In this document: piece by piece, positions 32,534 through 41,044 of the stretch
How positions within the stretch are numbered: position 1 is the stretch's first letter
Layout of the letters: each line of letters starts with the position of its first letter
From: JAJTFW01 sp964584995
GTDB taxonomy: Bacteria > Bacteroidota > Bacteroidia > AKYH767-A > OLB10
Assembly (NCBI GenBank): GCA_964584995.1
Contig: CAZPCA010000003.1
Coordinates: 1-48,614, forward strand
Length of the DNA: 48,614 bases
Direction of reading: 5' to 3'
Program-made: the position numbers and the translations under genes
The notes under the pieces: model-generated
What the model was told of the DNA's origin: nothing
The model's input: only the letters and a program-made list of their open reading frames with translations
The model's database searches: none

Positions 32534-33391
32534 TCAGGGGTTGCAGTTGTCACAATATCGCGGATCGGCAGATTTCAATCCATCCTCCCGGTTACTTTCT
32601 TCTTGGTGTTGACAAAACTGACAGCGATGTATCTGTGTTGCTATCAATTGTGTTGGCGTATTGCAAAGTCCACACGGCAGCCCTTTGTTTTTTTCGACTA
32701 CTGCATACCCCGGCATCGAGCAGGCGGGACATGCATTCAGCAGTTGCTCAATCAGTAAAGAAGTCGCTTGCCCGATCTGACGCATGCGTGTGGGGTTGCA
32801 ATGCGCGCGCAGATCGTTTTCAATTACTGCTTTTTCACCTGGATGCAACAAGGCGATCGCTTCATCCAGTGCCTGCCCAAGGGCTTTCTCCGAGTGTATT
32901 CCTTTTCGCAGCATACGATAGCCTGGAGCTGTACCTACTTTGACTACGAGTCCGTGGGAGGGGAAGTCCATGCTGTATGCCAGCTCTTCGCCCTCCTGCA
33001 CCGTCGAAAACGCTCCGGAACGTGCTCGGCAATCCATGCTGACATGGTGCGCGTACCATTCGACCCGGTGAACAGCATCGTACAGGTAAACGATTTCGTA
33101 ATCAGCCGTGGCGAAAAAATAATCGTGGTGAGGCTGAAAGCTGCCTTCACTGGAAATAACCAGCTCAGCAGGATGTGTTTCAAGTGCGGCCATGGCCTTT
33201 TTGCGGGCCGTTTCCAAGGGGTCATCCCTCCGCTCTGTTTCCCCGCTGAACGCTCCGAAACGGTCGGTGTTGATATTGACTGCCACGGTGAGTTGGAGGC
33301 CCAGTGCTTTTTCCAGCAACGGGGCCATTGCCAGTTCCTTTTGGTGCATACTGGCCAGAACAATACTGCGGTTGGCAAAGAAAGGAACCAT
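32534..33391 (-). CDS. DUF6671 family protein
   Basis: 285 residues, soluble. N-terminal part: SIVLASMHQKELAMAPLLEKALGL, then VNINTDRFGAFSGETERRDDPLETARKKAMAAL (about 37-69) and SEGSFQPH (about 79-86). A middle block PTRMRQIGQATSLLIEQL (about 198-215) is followed by a zinc-ribbon-like C-terminus with four cysteine pairs (CPAC, CGLC, CQFC, CDNC). No function is established for the family to my knowledge. The N-terminal block with conserved D, E, R residues suggests an enzyme. Divergently transcribed from icd with -7 elements only 5 nt apart. Confidence 0.8.
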   Translation of the reverse strand: MVPFFANRSIVLASMHQKELAMAPLLEKALGLQLTVAVNINTDRFGAFSGETERRDDPLETARKKAMAALETHPAELVISSEGSFQPHHDYFFATADYEIVYLYDAVHRVEWYAHHVSMDCRARSGAFSTVQEGEELAYSMDFPSHGLVVKVGTAPGYRMLRKGIHSEKALGQALDEAIALLHPGEKAVIENDLRAHCNPTRMRQIGQATSLLIEQLLNACPACSMPGYAVVEKNKGLPCGLCNTPTQLIATQIHRCQFCQHQEESNREDGLKSADPRYCDNCNP

Positions 33392-33419
33392 CTTTGATTG
33401 ATAGTAATACTATTGTCTG

Positions 33420-33427
33420 CAAAAGTA
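33420..33427 (-). promoter_or_regulatory. -7 promoter element (TACTTTTG) for the DUF6671 gene
   Basis: Perfect TAnnTTTG on the minus strand, 28 nt before the ATG at 33391. Separated by 5 nt from the plus-strand -7 element of icd. Confidence 0.55.
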
Positions 33428-33432
33428 ATTAC

Positions 33433-33440
33433 TATTTTTG
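33433..33440 (+). promoter_or_regulatory. -7 promoter element (TATTTTTG) for icd, 4 nt from the ATG
   Basis: Perfect TAnnTTTG with TTG 17 nt upstream (33413-33415). Only 4 nt (cggt) separate it from ATG 33445, so the mRNA should be leaderless. Confidence 0.6.
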
Positions 33441-33444
33441 CGGT

Positions 33445-34911
33445 ATGGAAAATCAAACGGTAATGCGACGGGTGGCGATAGCCAAGGGAGACGGAATTGG
33501 GCCAGAGATCATGGATGCGGTTCTCAGGATTTTCAATGCTGCGAAGGCTCCTTTGTTGTATGAGTTCGTGGATATGGGCAAGGCCTGGTATGAACAGGGG
33601 TATTCTGCAGGGATGACACCCGAGGCTGCTGCTACCATTGAGAAAACCGGGATACTTTTCAAAGGGCCAATGGAGACACCCAAAGGGAAAGGTATGAAGA
33701 GTATCAATGTGACGGCCCGGAAGGTATGGAACACCTATGCGAATAAACGTGTCTTCAAAACCATTCCAGGCGTTGAAACGATATACAGCAAAGCGGGCAT
33801 TCCCATCGACCTGACTATTGTTAGGGAGAATATAGAAGATACCTATGGAGGCATCGAACACATGCTGACCCCGGATGTGGCCCTGTGCCGCCGCTTCATT
33901 ACGCGTCCTGGTTCTATGCAGGTGCATCGCTACGCCTTTGAAACAGCGCTGCGCAAAGGTGCCCGGAAGATCACTTGTGCCCATAAGGCCAATATCATGA
34001 AGCTTACCGATGGACTTTTTCTGGAGGCCTTTTATGCTGTGGCGAAGGATTATCCTCAGCTTCAGGCGCAGGATGTGATTGTGGACGACATGGCGATGAA
34101 GCTGGTCATGAGACCATACGATTACGATGTCATCGTTCTGCCGAATCTCCAGGGGGACATCATCAGTGATTTATGTGCAGGGCTTGTTGGAGGACTGGGC
34201 TTCGCTCCCAGCGCAAACATCGGAGATGCCGTGTGCATTTTTGAGGCAGTACACGGTACGGCTCCAGATATTGCCGGTACGAATGCAGCCAATCCAACTG
34301 CCTTGCTCATGAGCGGACTGATGCTGCTGCGTCATCTTGGTGCGGAGGATGCTGCACACCTCATCGAGAATGCCCTCCACTATACATTGGAACAGGGAGT
34401 GCATACCCGCGACTTCGGTACGAGCGGTGAAGCTGTAGGAACCGCTGCTTTTGCCGATGCTGTCATCGCCAACTTCGGTCAGCAACCGGTGAACCCCATC
34501 CTTCGCCAGCAGAGGGCCAACGTACCGGTGTATGGAAACTTACCTGTACTCAACCGCATGCTGGTGACAGAACATACCCCCGAGAGTAGGGTGCAGGGAG
34601 CGGACTTTTTTGTGCAAAGCGAGCAGCCGCCGCAGGCGCTTGCAGCGGAAATACACCGCGTGTTGGGTGGTCGGTACGACCTTGTGACTATTTCTAACAG
34701 GGGAACGCAGGTTTGGCCGACGGGTTCTGTGCTGACGGATCTGGTCAACCAATACAGAGTGCGTGTGGAACGGAAAGGGGAGGAGGCTTTATCTGCAAAG
34801 GACATGTACATGCTGGCGCAGGAAATCAGCGAGGTCATGCATGTTTGTTCCGTTGAAATACTGCTTTACCTGGGTGGTGAGCCCGCTTTTTCCAAAGCGC
34901 AGGGGCAATAA
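33445..34911 (+). CDS. icd: NADP-dependent isocitrate dehydrogenase (long form)
   Basis: Oxidative decarboxylation of isocitrate to 2-oxoglutarate. 488 residues from ATG 33445. The catalytic core (about 1-340) shows AKGDGIGPEIMDAV, the substrate arginines in TIVRENIEDTYGGIEH, DDMAMKLVMRPYDYDVIVLPNLQGDIISD (metal aspartates) and the nucleotide site HGTAPDIAGTNAANP. A C-terminal extension of about 140 residues follows, as in the Thermus/Rickettsia-type long enzymes. NADP versus NAD use cannot be settled by eye. The start is fixed by the -7 element; a longer frame from 33304 overlaps the divergent gene and is not credible. Confidence 0.93.
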   Translation: MENQTVMRRVAIAKGDGIGPEIMDAVLRIFNAAKAPLLYEFVDMGKAWYEQGYSAGMTPEAAATIEKTGILFKGPMETPKGKGMKSINVTARKVWNTYANKRVFKTIPGVETIYSKAGIPIDLTIVRENIEDTYGGIEHMLTPDVALCRRFITRPGSMQVHRYAFETALRKGARKITCAHKANIMKLTDGLFLEAFYAVAKDYPQLQAQDVIVDDMAMKLVMRPYDYDVIVLPNLQGDIISDLCAGLVGGLGFAPSANIGDAVCIFEAVHGTAPDIAGTNAANPTALLMSGLMLLRHLGAEDAAHLIENALHYTLEQGVHTRDFGTSGEAVGTAAFADAVIANFGQQPVNPILRQQRANVPVYGNLPVLNRMLVTEHTPESRVQGADFFVQSEQPPQALAAEIHRVLGGRYDLVTISNRGTQVWPTGSVLTDLVNQYRVRVERKGEEALSAKDMYMLAQEISEVMHVCSVEILLYLGGEPAFSKAQGQ

Positions 34912-34939
34912 TGTCAGCAGGGCCGGATGGTCTCCTTAC

Positions 34940-35446
34940 TCAATGATGGCCTTCCCGTTCACCTCCATCTTCGGAAGGGCTTTCCCTTTCACCTTCACTC
35001 GCTGAGGTCGGCACACTAACGGTATCGCCGTGCCGTATTTTACCGCCCAGGTATCCTGTGCGGGCCATAGCGACGAATGTCGCAATGGAGAGCAAAAAGG
35101 CAATCAGGGTAAGCGATGGGGTCTGTGAACCCATCCTGTGCAAGACCAGTGTCGCCATGGAGAGCAATCCTGTACCCACCATCAGCCAGAATGCGACTTC
35201 TGCTGCCTCTTCGTGCTCTTCCATGATTGCCTCGGGAAATCCTGCTGTTTCGGCTTTCTCTTCGGCTTCCTCTCCGCTGTTCATCACCAGCGGTGTCAGC
35301 AGCGCCAATACGACCAAAAGCGTCAATACGGCCCTTTGCAGCTGCTCCGCTTTGTAAAGCAATGCATACGCCATCATGAAGACGCCAATGATGGTTCCGA
35401 CAATGGGAAAGTGATTGATGAGTAAATGCAGGTAGGCGAAATCCAT
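34940..35446 (-). CDS. Four-helix membrane protein (DUF2231-like), function unknown
   Basis: 168 residues with four hydrophobic segments (about 3-26, 38-55, 83-101, 110-128) and a charged, Ser/Glu-rich C-terminal tail ending in HH. The opening LHLLINHFPIVGTIIGVF, with histidines in the first helix, recalls DUF2231 and other small haem- or metal-linked membrane proteins. TARTGYLGGKIRHG after the last helix, mirrored here as MARTGYLGGKIRHG, is a motif I associate with the Bacteroidota members. It converges with icd (28 nt apart). A near -7 match (TATCTTTA) lies upstream. Confidence 0.7.
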   Translation of the reverse strand: MDFAYLHLLINHFPIVGTIIGVFMMAYALLYKAEQLQRAVLTLLVVLALLTPLVMNSGEEAEEKAETAGFPEAIMEEHEEAAEVAFWLMVGTGLLSMATLVLHRMGSQTPSLTLIAFLLSIATFVAMARTGYLGGKIRHGDTVSVPTSASEGERESPSEDGGEREGHH

Positions 35447-35614
35447 AGTGGTAGTTTATGGGGATGGGTTAATTAACGATAAGTAAAGATAAGTCCATGA
35501 ATGTAGCAAGTTTGGACTATGGGTGGAAAAGCGAAAATACTACTAAGGCGAATCGAATGGGAGCAGTTTGTATTGATTTTGATCAATGGTACCGATGAGA
35601 CAATGGGTTTAATC

Positions 35615-35622
35615 TATTTTTG
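35615..35622 (+). promoter_or_regulatory. -7 promoter element (TATTTTTG) for the AlkD-like gene
   Basis: Perfect TAnnTTTG. It is 1 nt before ATG 35624 and 4 nt before ATG 35627, which favours the second ATG and a leaderless message. Confidence 0.55.
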
Positions 35623-35623
35623 A

Positions 35624-36298
35624 ATGATGCGTACGGAGGAATTCCTATTGCTGGTAGAAGGCCAGGTGCAAGGTCACGCTGATCCGCACAAAGCTGCCGG
35701 CATGAAAGCGTACATGCGCGATCAATTTGCATTTGCCGGCTTGACGCAGGTGCAAAGGGTACATGTTCTGAAAATCATTCTGCCGGCTTTTCGCAGCCTC
35801 AACCCGGGTGACTGGGAGGCGGCGGCGCAGAGATTATGGATCATGCCTGCTCGTGAATACGCTTACCTGTCGATGGAGTTATGTCGTAAAGTAAAATCCA
35901 GGCATACGCCGGAACATATCGGATTATTCGAAGAGATGATACTCACGCAATCCTGGTGGGATACAGTGGATTTCATCGCATCCAACCTTGTAGGCGAACT
36001 TTGGGGCAGATACCCCCAAGACAAGCATAAAGTGATTGGTCGCTGGATGGGTTCGGGCAATGCCTGGCTGCAACGCACATGTCTGATTCATCAGCTCAAA
36101 TACCGTGAAAAAACCGATGCTGCGCTCTTGTTTTCGCTCTGCCGGGAACTCGCTGCTGAGAAGGATTTCTTCATCCGCAAGGCCATCGGCTGGGCCCTTC
36201 GGCAATTCAGTAAATACGATCCGATAGCTGTTCGTGCCTTTCTGCAGTCGACGGTTCTCTCGCCTTTGAGTACCAGGGAGGCATCGAAGTACCTCTGA
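35624..36298 (+). CDS. AlkD-like DNA alkylation repair protein
   Basis: 224 residues of paired helices (HEAT-like). The AlkD family removes N3/N7-alkylated purines without base flipping. Family signatures: KAAGMKAYMRDQF (about 24-36), the catalytic aspartate segment SWWDTVDFIASN (about 108-119), WLQRTCLIHQLKYR (about 145-158) and FIRKAIGWALRQFSKYDP (about 186-203) with its conserved arginine. Start could be ATG 35624 or 35627; the promoter spacing favours 35627. Divergent from the membrane protein gene with 177 nt between. trhO follows with its own promoter. Confidence 0.9.
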   Translation: MMRTEEFLLLVEGQVQGHADPHKAAGMKAYMRDQFAFAGLTQVQRVHVLKIILPAFRSLNPGDWEAAAQRLWIMPAREYAYLSMELCRKVKSRHTPEHIGLFEEMILTQSWWDTVDFIASNLVGELWGRYPQDKHKVIGRWMGSGNAWLQRTCLIHQLKYREKTDAALLFSLCRELAAEKDFFIRKAIGWALRQFSKYDPIAVRAFLQSTVLSPLSTREASKYL

Positions 36299-36346
36299 TG
36301 GGCAAAGCTCATGACGGGCCGCTTGCCCGTATCCTTCCCCGCGCCG

Positions 36347-36354
36347 TATCTTTG
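36347..36354 (+). promoter_or_regulatory. -7 promoter element (TATCTTTG) for trhO
   Basis: Perfect TAnnTTTG with TTG 21 nt upstream (36323-36325), 8 nt before the ATG at 36363: very short leader predicted. Confidence 0.65.
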
Positions 36355-36362
36355 CATCTGGT

Positions 36363-37430
36363 ATGGTGCTCCATAACAAATACGATAAGGAAACTCTTCG
36401 CCGTCGCCTGGATGCGGAAGGATTCAAGCGTGTGACCCTGTCCTTTTACAGGTACGTCATCATCGAAAATCCCAATGAATACAGGGATGTTTTGTACGCT
36501 CGCCTGGACGAACTGCAGGTCCTGGGTCGTATTTACGTGGCCCGCGAAGGCATCAATGCGCAAATGAATGTGCCCGAGCATCTCTTCGGCGCTTTCAAGG
36601 AAATGCTGGAGAAGGACCCATTGTTAAGGGGTATGCCCCTGAAAATTGCCGTGGAGGACGATGGTAAATCCTTTCTCAAGCTTACCATCAAGCACCGTCG
36701 TAAAATTGTGGCAGACGGCCTTGATGACGATGCCTTCGACGTGACCAATGTGGGCAAACATTTGAGTGCCAAAGAATTCAACGAAGCTATGGACATGCCG
36801 GGTACGGTAGTGATCGATATGCGCAATCATTATGAAAGCGAAGTTGGGCGTTTCGAGGGGGCGCTCTGTCCGGAAGTGGACACCTTCAGGGAAGAGCTGG
36901 AGAAAGCCGTTGAGATGGTTGCCGATAAGAAAGATCAGAAAGTGCTGCTGTACTGCACCGGTGGAATCCGTTGCGAGAAGGCCAGTGCATGGTTCCGGCA
37001 CCATGGATTCCAGGACGTGAACCAGTTGCACGGTGGTATCATTCAATACGCCCGTGAAGTGAAAGAGCAGGGCCTGAAGCCCCGGTTTCTGGGTAAGAAT
37101 TTTGTGTTTGACGAGCGCATGGGAGAGCGGATCACCGATGATGTCATCAGCTCCTGCCACCAATGCGGCAGTCCATGCGATGAACACGTGAACTGCGCCA
37201 ACGACGATTGCCACCTGCTTTTTATCCAGTGTTCCGATTGTGCTGTGCGCATGGAGGGTTGCTGCACTCCCGATTGCCAGCAGGTCTTTCATTTGCCTAT
37301 CGAAGAACAAAGGCGCTTGCGTAAGGGAAGGAAAAAATCCGACACGCTTGCCGTCTACAAATCACGCCTCCGGCCTGATTTACGCTCCATTTTAGCCTCC
37401 GCCACTACCCTCAAGGTGGATAATGGCTAA
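36363..37430 (+). CDS. trhO: tRNA uridine(34) hydroxylase, rhodanese family
   Basis: Oxygen-dependent 5-hydroxylation of wobble uridine in tRNA (the YceA/TrhO family). 355 residues: N-terminal acylphosphatase-like part (VTLSFYRYVIIENPNEYRD through GRIYVAREGINAQMNVP), a rhodanese domain (about 140-240: VIDMRNHYESEVGRFEGA) with the active cysteine in YCTGGIRCEKASAW (about 198-211), then a cysteine-rich C-terminus (CHQCGSPCDEHVNCANDDC) that could bind zinc. All family landmarks are intact. Own promoter; recJ follows 152 nt later. Confidence 0.95.
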   Translation: MVLHNKYDKETLRRRLDAEGFKRVTLSFYRYVIIENPNEYRDVLYARLDELQVLGRIYVAREGINAQMNVPEHLFGAFKEMLEKDPLLRGMPLKIAVEDDGKSFLKLTIKHRRKIVADGLDDDAFDVTNVGKHLSAKEFNEAMDMPGTVVIDMRNHYESEVGRFEGALCPEVDTFREELEKAVEMVADKKDQKVLLYCTGGIRCEKASAWFRHHGFQDVNQLHGGIIQYAREVKEQGLKPRFLGKNFVFDERMGERITDDVISSCHQCGSPCDEHVNCANDDCHLLFIQCSDCAVRMEGCCTPDCQQVFHLPIEEQRRLRKGRKKSDTLAVYKSRLRPDLRSILASATTLKVDNG

Positions 37431-37550
37431 TTGCCTGCTATTCAGTTTTTTTGGATCTCCAGCCAAATGCATGTCCGGATTTGTCTTTCAGTACACCCGA
37501 TTTTGTCGATAACTTACGTAAATTGCAGAGGGACGTGGTGCTCGTGATGT

Positions 37551-37558
37551 TATATTTG
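37551..37558 (+). promoter_or_regulatory. -7 promoter element (TATATTTG) for recJ
   Basis: Perfect TAnnTTTG, 24 nt before ATG 37583, in a 152-nt gap with no other recognised signal. Confidence 0.6.
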
Positions 37559-37582
37559 TTTTAAGTTAGTTGGCCGTATTGT

Positions 37583-39313
37583 ATGGAAAAGAGATGGGTG
37601 ACAAAACCGCAGGGTGATCCCGAGGTCGTGAATCGGCTGGCGGCAGAGCTCCGCATCAATAAGTTATTGGTGAATCTTCTGGTGCAGCGGGGTGTCAGCA
37701 CCTACGAGGAAGCCCGTAGTTTTTTCCGTCCCTCCCTCGATAACCTCCATGATCCCTTCCTGATGAAGGACATGGACAAGGCCATCGAACGCATCGGCAT
37801 GGCCCTGGCCAATAAAGAGCACATTCTGGTGTACGGTGATTATGATGTAGACGGCACCACTGCCGTGTCCCTTGTTTACACCTTCCTGAAAACCTATTCC
37901 GGTAATATCGGCTATTATATCCCCGATCGTTACAAAGAAGGGTACGGGATTTCCCGGCAGGGCATCGACTGGGCCAAGGCGGAAGGTTATTCGCTCATTA
38001 TCGCCCTCGATTGCGGCATCAAAAGCATCGACAAGATCGATTATGCCAGCGGACTCGGTATCGATTTCATCATCTGCGACCATCACCGCCCCGGCAGTGA
38101 GCTGCCTGCAGCAGTGGCGGTATTGGACCCGAAACGCAGCGACTGTGAGTATCCGTACAAAGAACTATCCGGTTGCGGTATGGGTTTTAAATTGATTCAG
38201 GCATTCGCACAGGCCAACCATGTGCCTTTTGCTCACCTGGAACAATTCCTGGATCTGGTGGCCATCAGCATTGCAGCAGACATCGTACCCATCACCGGTG
38301 AAAACCGCATCCTGACGTATTATGGGTTGTTGCAGATCAATAAAGAACCGCGTCCGGGCATTCGTGCCATCCTCGAATTGAGCGGCATGAAAAAGGAACT
38401 TACGGTCAACGACATTGTCTTCACCATCGCGCCGCGCATCAATGCTGCGGGCCGCATAGAGCATGGGGTGAAGGCGGTGGAGTTACTCATCCAGAAAAAA
38501 GAAGACCTTGCCAATTTCCTCGGCGACGACATCAATGAGCAAAATACCACCCGCAAAAGCCTGGATACACTGATTACCGATCAGGCACTGCAGCAGATCG
38601 AAAACGATGCATCCTTCAAAGACAGGAAATCGACGGTGGTGTACAATCCCGAATGGCATAAGGGTGTGATTGGAATTGTGGCATCACGCCTCACCGACAA
38701 ATATTACCGGCCTACAATCGTATTGACACGCAGCAACGGCATGGTTTCGGGGTCCGCCCGCTCTGTGAAAGACTTCGATGTATACAACGCCATTGAAAGC
38801 TGTAGCGACCTGCTGGAGCAATTCGGCGGACACATGTATGCTGCAGGCCTCACTATGAAAGAGGAGAACGTGGCGACCTTCGCCAGCCGTTTTGAAGAGA
38901 TTGTGCGGTCCACCATCGAAGACCGCATGCTGACGCGCGAAATTGAAGTGGACGCGGAACTCCACCTGAACGATATTTCCCCCTCGTTTTACAGGATTCT
39001 AAAGCAATTCGCTCCTTTCGGACCTGGCAATATGGCGCCCATTTTCCGTACCAATGGTGTGCGGGACAATGGCAAGGGACGTGTGGTGGGAAACAACCAC
39101 CTCAAGTTGAACCTTACGCAGGAAGACCAGCGGGCAAGTTTTTTTGACGGCATCGCTTTCCAGCTGGGTCACCACCATCCCAAGGTGGAGCAGCAGGAGA
39201 CCTTCGATGTGGTCTATCATATTGAGGAAAACACCTTCAACGGGCGCACGTCCCTTCAGCTGAACATCAAAGACCTCAAGTTCGCTCACCAGTCGGTGCT
39301 GGAAGCTTCCTGA
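37583..39313 (+). CDS. recJ: Single-stranded-DNA-specific 5'-3' exonuclease RecJ
   Basis: Degrades single-stranded DNA 5' to 3' in recombination and mismatch repair. 576 residues. DHH domain with the metal-binding motifs VYGDYDVDGTTAVSL (about 84-98), ALDCG (about 140-144) and CDHHRPG (about 159-165), DIVPITGENR (about 233-242); DHHA1 domain (about 340-450) with SGSARS and FGGHMYAAGLT; C-terminal OB-fold part (about 465-570). All catalytic aspartates and histidines are visible. The gene converges with the DUF6268-like gene, 5 nt apart. Confidence 0.96.
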   Translation: MEKRWVTKPQGDPEVVNRLAAELRINKLLVNLLVQRGVSTYEEARSFFRPSLDNLHDPFLMKDMDKAIERIGMALANKEHILVYGDYDVDGTTAVSLVYTFLKTYSGNIGYYIPDRYKEGYGISRQGIDWAKAEGYSLIIALDCGIKSIDKIDYASGLGIDFIICDHHRPGSELPAAVAVLDPKRSDCEYPYKELSGCGMGFKLIQAFAQANHVPFAHLEQFLDLVAISIAADIVPITGENRILTYYGLLQINKEPRPGIRAILELSGMKKELTVNDIVFTIAPRINAAGRIEHGVKAVELLIQKKEDLANFLGDDINEQNTTRKSLDTLITDQALQQIENDASFKDRKSTVVYNPEWHKGVIGIVASRLTDKYYRPTIVLTRSNGMVSGSARSVKDFDVYNAIESCSDLLEQFGGHMYAAGLTMKEENVATFASRFEEIVRSTIEDRMLTREIEVDAELHLNDISPSFYRILKQFAPFGPGNMAPIFRTNGVRDNGKGRVVGNNHLKLNLTQEDQRASFFDGIAFQLGHHHPKVEQQETFDVVYHIEENTFNGRTSLQLNIKDLKFAHQSVLEAS

Positions 39314-39318
39314 GTACT

Positions 39319-40215
39319 TTAATCATCCCCGTTTTCGAATTTCTTATTGACGGTATAGCGGTAGCTGAGTCCAGCCCTGAAGATAAGGTTGTTTGCTGTT
39401 TCTGTTCTGATTTCTTCGGCCGCTCCCGCATCAAATCCCCTGAAAGTCCTGCCAAGAGTGTGACCTATCTCTGCGGTCAGCACCAAGCGGGAGTGGGGGA
39501 TATAAACATCCTGGAACCAGCGTGCTTGCCCTTCGAACAATGCCAGCCAATCCTGGTTTCCTAAGCTGTAACTGTCATTGACACCCCGGTAGGCGATGCC
39601 TGTATGCCAGTATTTATGGATACGGTAATCGATCACTGCATAACGGGGTAGTACACCCCAACACCACCAGCGCCCGTTGCGCCAGTCTATTCCCAGCAGG
39701 GGTAACCAGAAGTTTCCGAAAAACTGACGGGCGTAATAAAGTCCGAATTTCCAGCTGAGACGTTCATTCCTTTTCAGTCCATAAAGCATAGCAAATCCGG
39801 GACGTATCGCAGAGATTGTTAAGCCTGCGTCTGTGGAGGCGTTGTGACGTAACTGCCCCAGAAAGGTGATAGATTGGCTGCTGTCGCTGAGATTGAATTG
39901 ATACGAGGCGTTCATCGTATAGGATCGTACCTGCTTCAACCGGAAGGGGCTGAAATCCCGGTAGCGGCTGCTCAACACTTCGAATGTTCGCTGTTCAACA
40001 TGAGGATTCAGCAACCAAATGCTTTGTTTTTTCGTGCGAAGAGGGATGTTAGCCTGCGACGCAAAGTATACCAAGGATGATTGCTCACCGCGGCTATCTT
40101 GCAATACGGATGGATACTGGTACTGGTATTGCAACTGCAGGATGTCGATGACCGGTTGAGCCCGGCCTGAAGCAGCGAGAAAAATAAGCATGCCGCTAAA
40201 GAGAGTGCATCGCAT
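39319..40215 (-). CDS. DUF6268-like outer membrane beta-barrel protein
   Basis: 298 residues with a signal peptide (MRCTLFSGMLIFLAASGRAQ). The mature chain alternates polar and aromatic residues in about a dozen strands and ends SYRYTVNKKFENGDD; the motif WLPLLGIDWRNGRWWCWGVLPRYAVIDYRI near the middle is shared with a family I recognise as DUF6268. Function unknown; probably an outer membrane porin-like barrel. Its -7 element is 4 nt from the ATG. Divergent from the FISUMP gene. Confidence 0.75.
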   Translation of the reverse strand: MRCTLFSGMLIFLAASGRAQPVIDILQLQYQYQYPSVLQDSRGEQSSLVYFASQANIPLRTKKQSIWLLNPHVEQRTFEVLSSRYRDFSPFRLKQVRSYTMNASYQFNLSDSSQSITFLGQLRHNASTDAGLTISAIRPGFAMLYGLKRNERLSWKFGLYYARQFFGNFWLPLLGIDWRNGRWWCWGVLPRYAVIDYRIHKYWHTGIAYRGVNDSYSLGNQDWLALFEGQARWFQDVYIPHSRLVLTAEIGHTLGRTFRGFDAGAAEEIRTETANNLIFRAGLSYRYTVNKKFENGDD

Positions 40216-40219
40216 AGCC

Positions 40220-40227
40220 CAAACTTA
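40220..40227 (-). promoter_or_regulatory. -7 promoter element (TAAGTTTG), 4 nt from the DUF6268-like ATG
   Basis: Perfect TAnnTTTG on the minus strand; only bases 40216-40219 separate it from the start codon at 40215. Confidence 0.55.
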
Positions 40228-40312
40228 CTCAAAAGCCGATTCGGTATTCTCCGGCTATGCGTATTTTCGTACTATTGAATTCAAGTATGCTTCACGCAGT
40301 ATGTATTCTATT

Positions 40313-40915
40313 ATGAGAAACAGATGCCGTTTTATTCCGCAAACTTTTAGCAGGAAGCCACATGCACTTTTGCTGGGTTTCTTACTATTTGCCTGTATGG
40401 TGCAATCGGGTCCGGCTGCTTTACAGGACTGGAAAATACTTCCCGGTGATACCGTGATGGTGGCCGGACAAGTATGGATGAAAAAGAATGTCAGTGTTCC
40501 GGTTCCCAATAGTTTTTGGTATGAGCGGGATTCGCTGACCAATAAACCCTTTGGCCGCCTCTATTTTTTCAGCTCGGCTATGGCGGCATGCCCGAAGGGT
40601 TGGCATTTGCCTACCGACGAAGAATGGCAGGTGCTGATTGATCATTTCGGTGGGGATTCCCTGGCCGCTACTGCCCTGATGGAAGGGGGTGTTTCCGGCA
40701 TGAACCTCACGCTGGCGGGTTACCGAAGTGCGAACAGCAGCAACGACCTTTTCGGTAAGAAGGGAGAGCAGGGGTTTTACTGGACCTCTACCGTGAAGGG
40801 TGAACAAACGGCGTATGGGCGTATGTTGAGCAAAGGCTCTCCTGTCATCACCGATCAGTTCTACCGACGGGCCAACGCTTTTTCCGTCCGCTACGTGAAG
40901 GATGAAAGCAGGTGA
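40313..40915 (+). CDS. FISUMP-domain protein, probably envelope-anchored
   Basis: About 200 residues from ATG 40313 (40301 is an alternative; a longer frame reaches back into the divergent gene). A basic N-terminus and hydrophobic segment with a possible lipobox (LFAC, about 22-25) suggest export. The core matches the Fibrobacter succinogenes major paralogous domain: VMVAGQVWMKKNV, then AMAACPKGWHLPTDEEWQVLIDHFGGDS, LAGYRSA and FYWTSTVKG, ending VRYVKDESR. The fold is thought to be C-type-lectin/sulfatase-modifying-like; the ligand is unknown. It does not carry multiple domains as larger members do. Confidence 0.85.
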   Translation: MRNRCRFIPQTFSRKPHALLLGFLLFACMVQSGPAALQDWKILPGDTVMVAGQVWMKKNVSVPVPNSFWYERDSLTNKPFGRLYFFSSAMAACPKGWHLPTDEEWQVLIDHFGGDSLAATALMEGGVSGMNLTLAGYRSANSSNDLFGKKGEQGFYWTSTVKGEQTAYGRMLSKGSPVITDQFYRRANAFSVRYVKDESR

Positions 40916-41044
40916 GGATGGTATGAACAATTGCACCCCTTTGAGTGTTCAAGTGTCCTGAGAAGAGCAGAAAGTCCTTCATCGCTTTTTTTACACCTCC
41001 TGCCATTGATTAAAACAGATTTTTTGACGCCCGGTGTACGGCAC

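Noticed and set aside
32944..33984. A 346-codon minus-strand frame across icd and DUF6671
   Set aside because: It overlaps two supported genes in the wrong frames and crosses both promoters.
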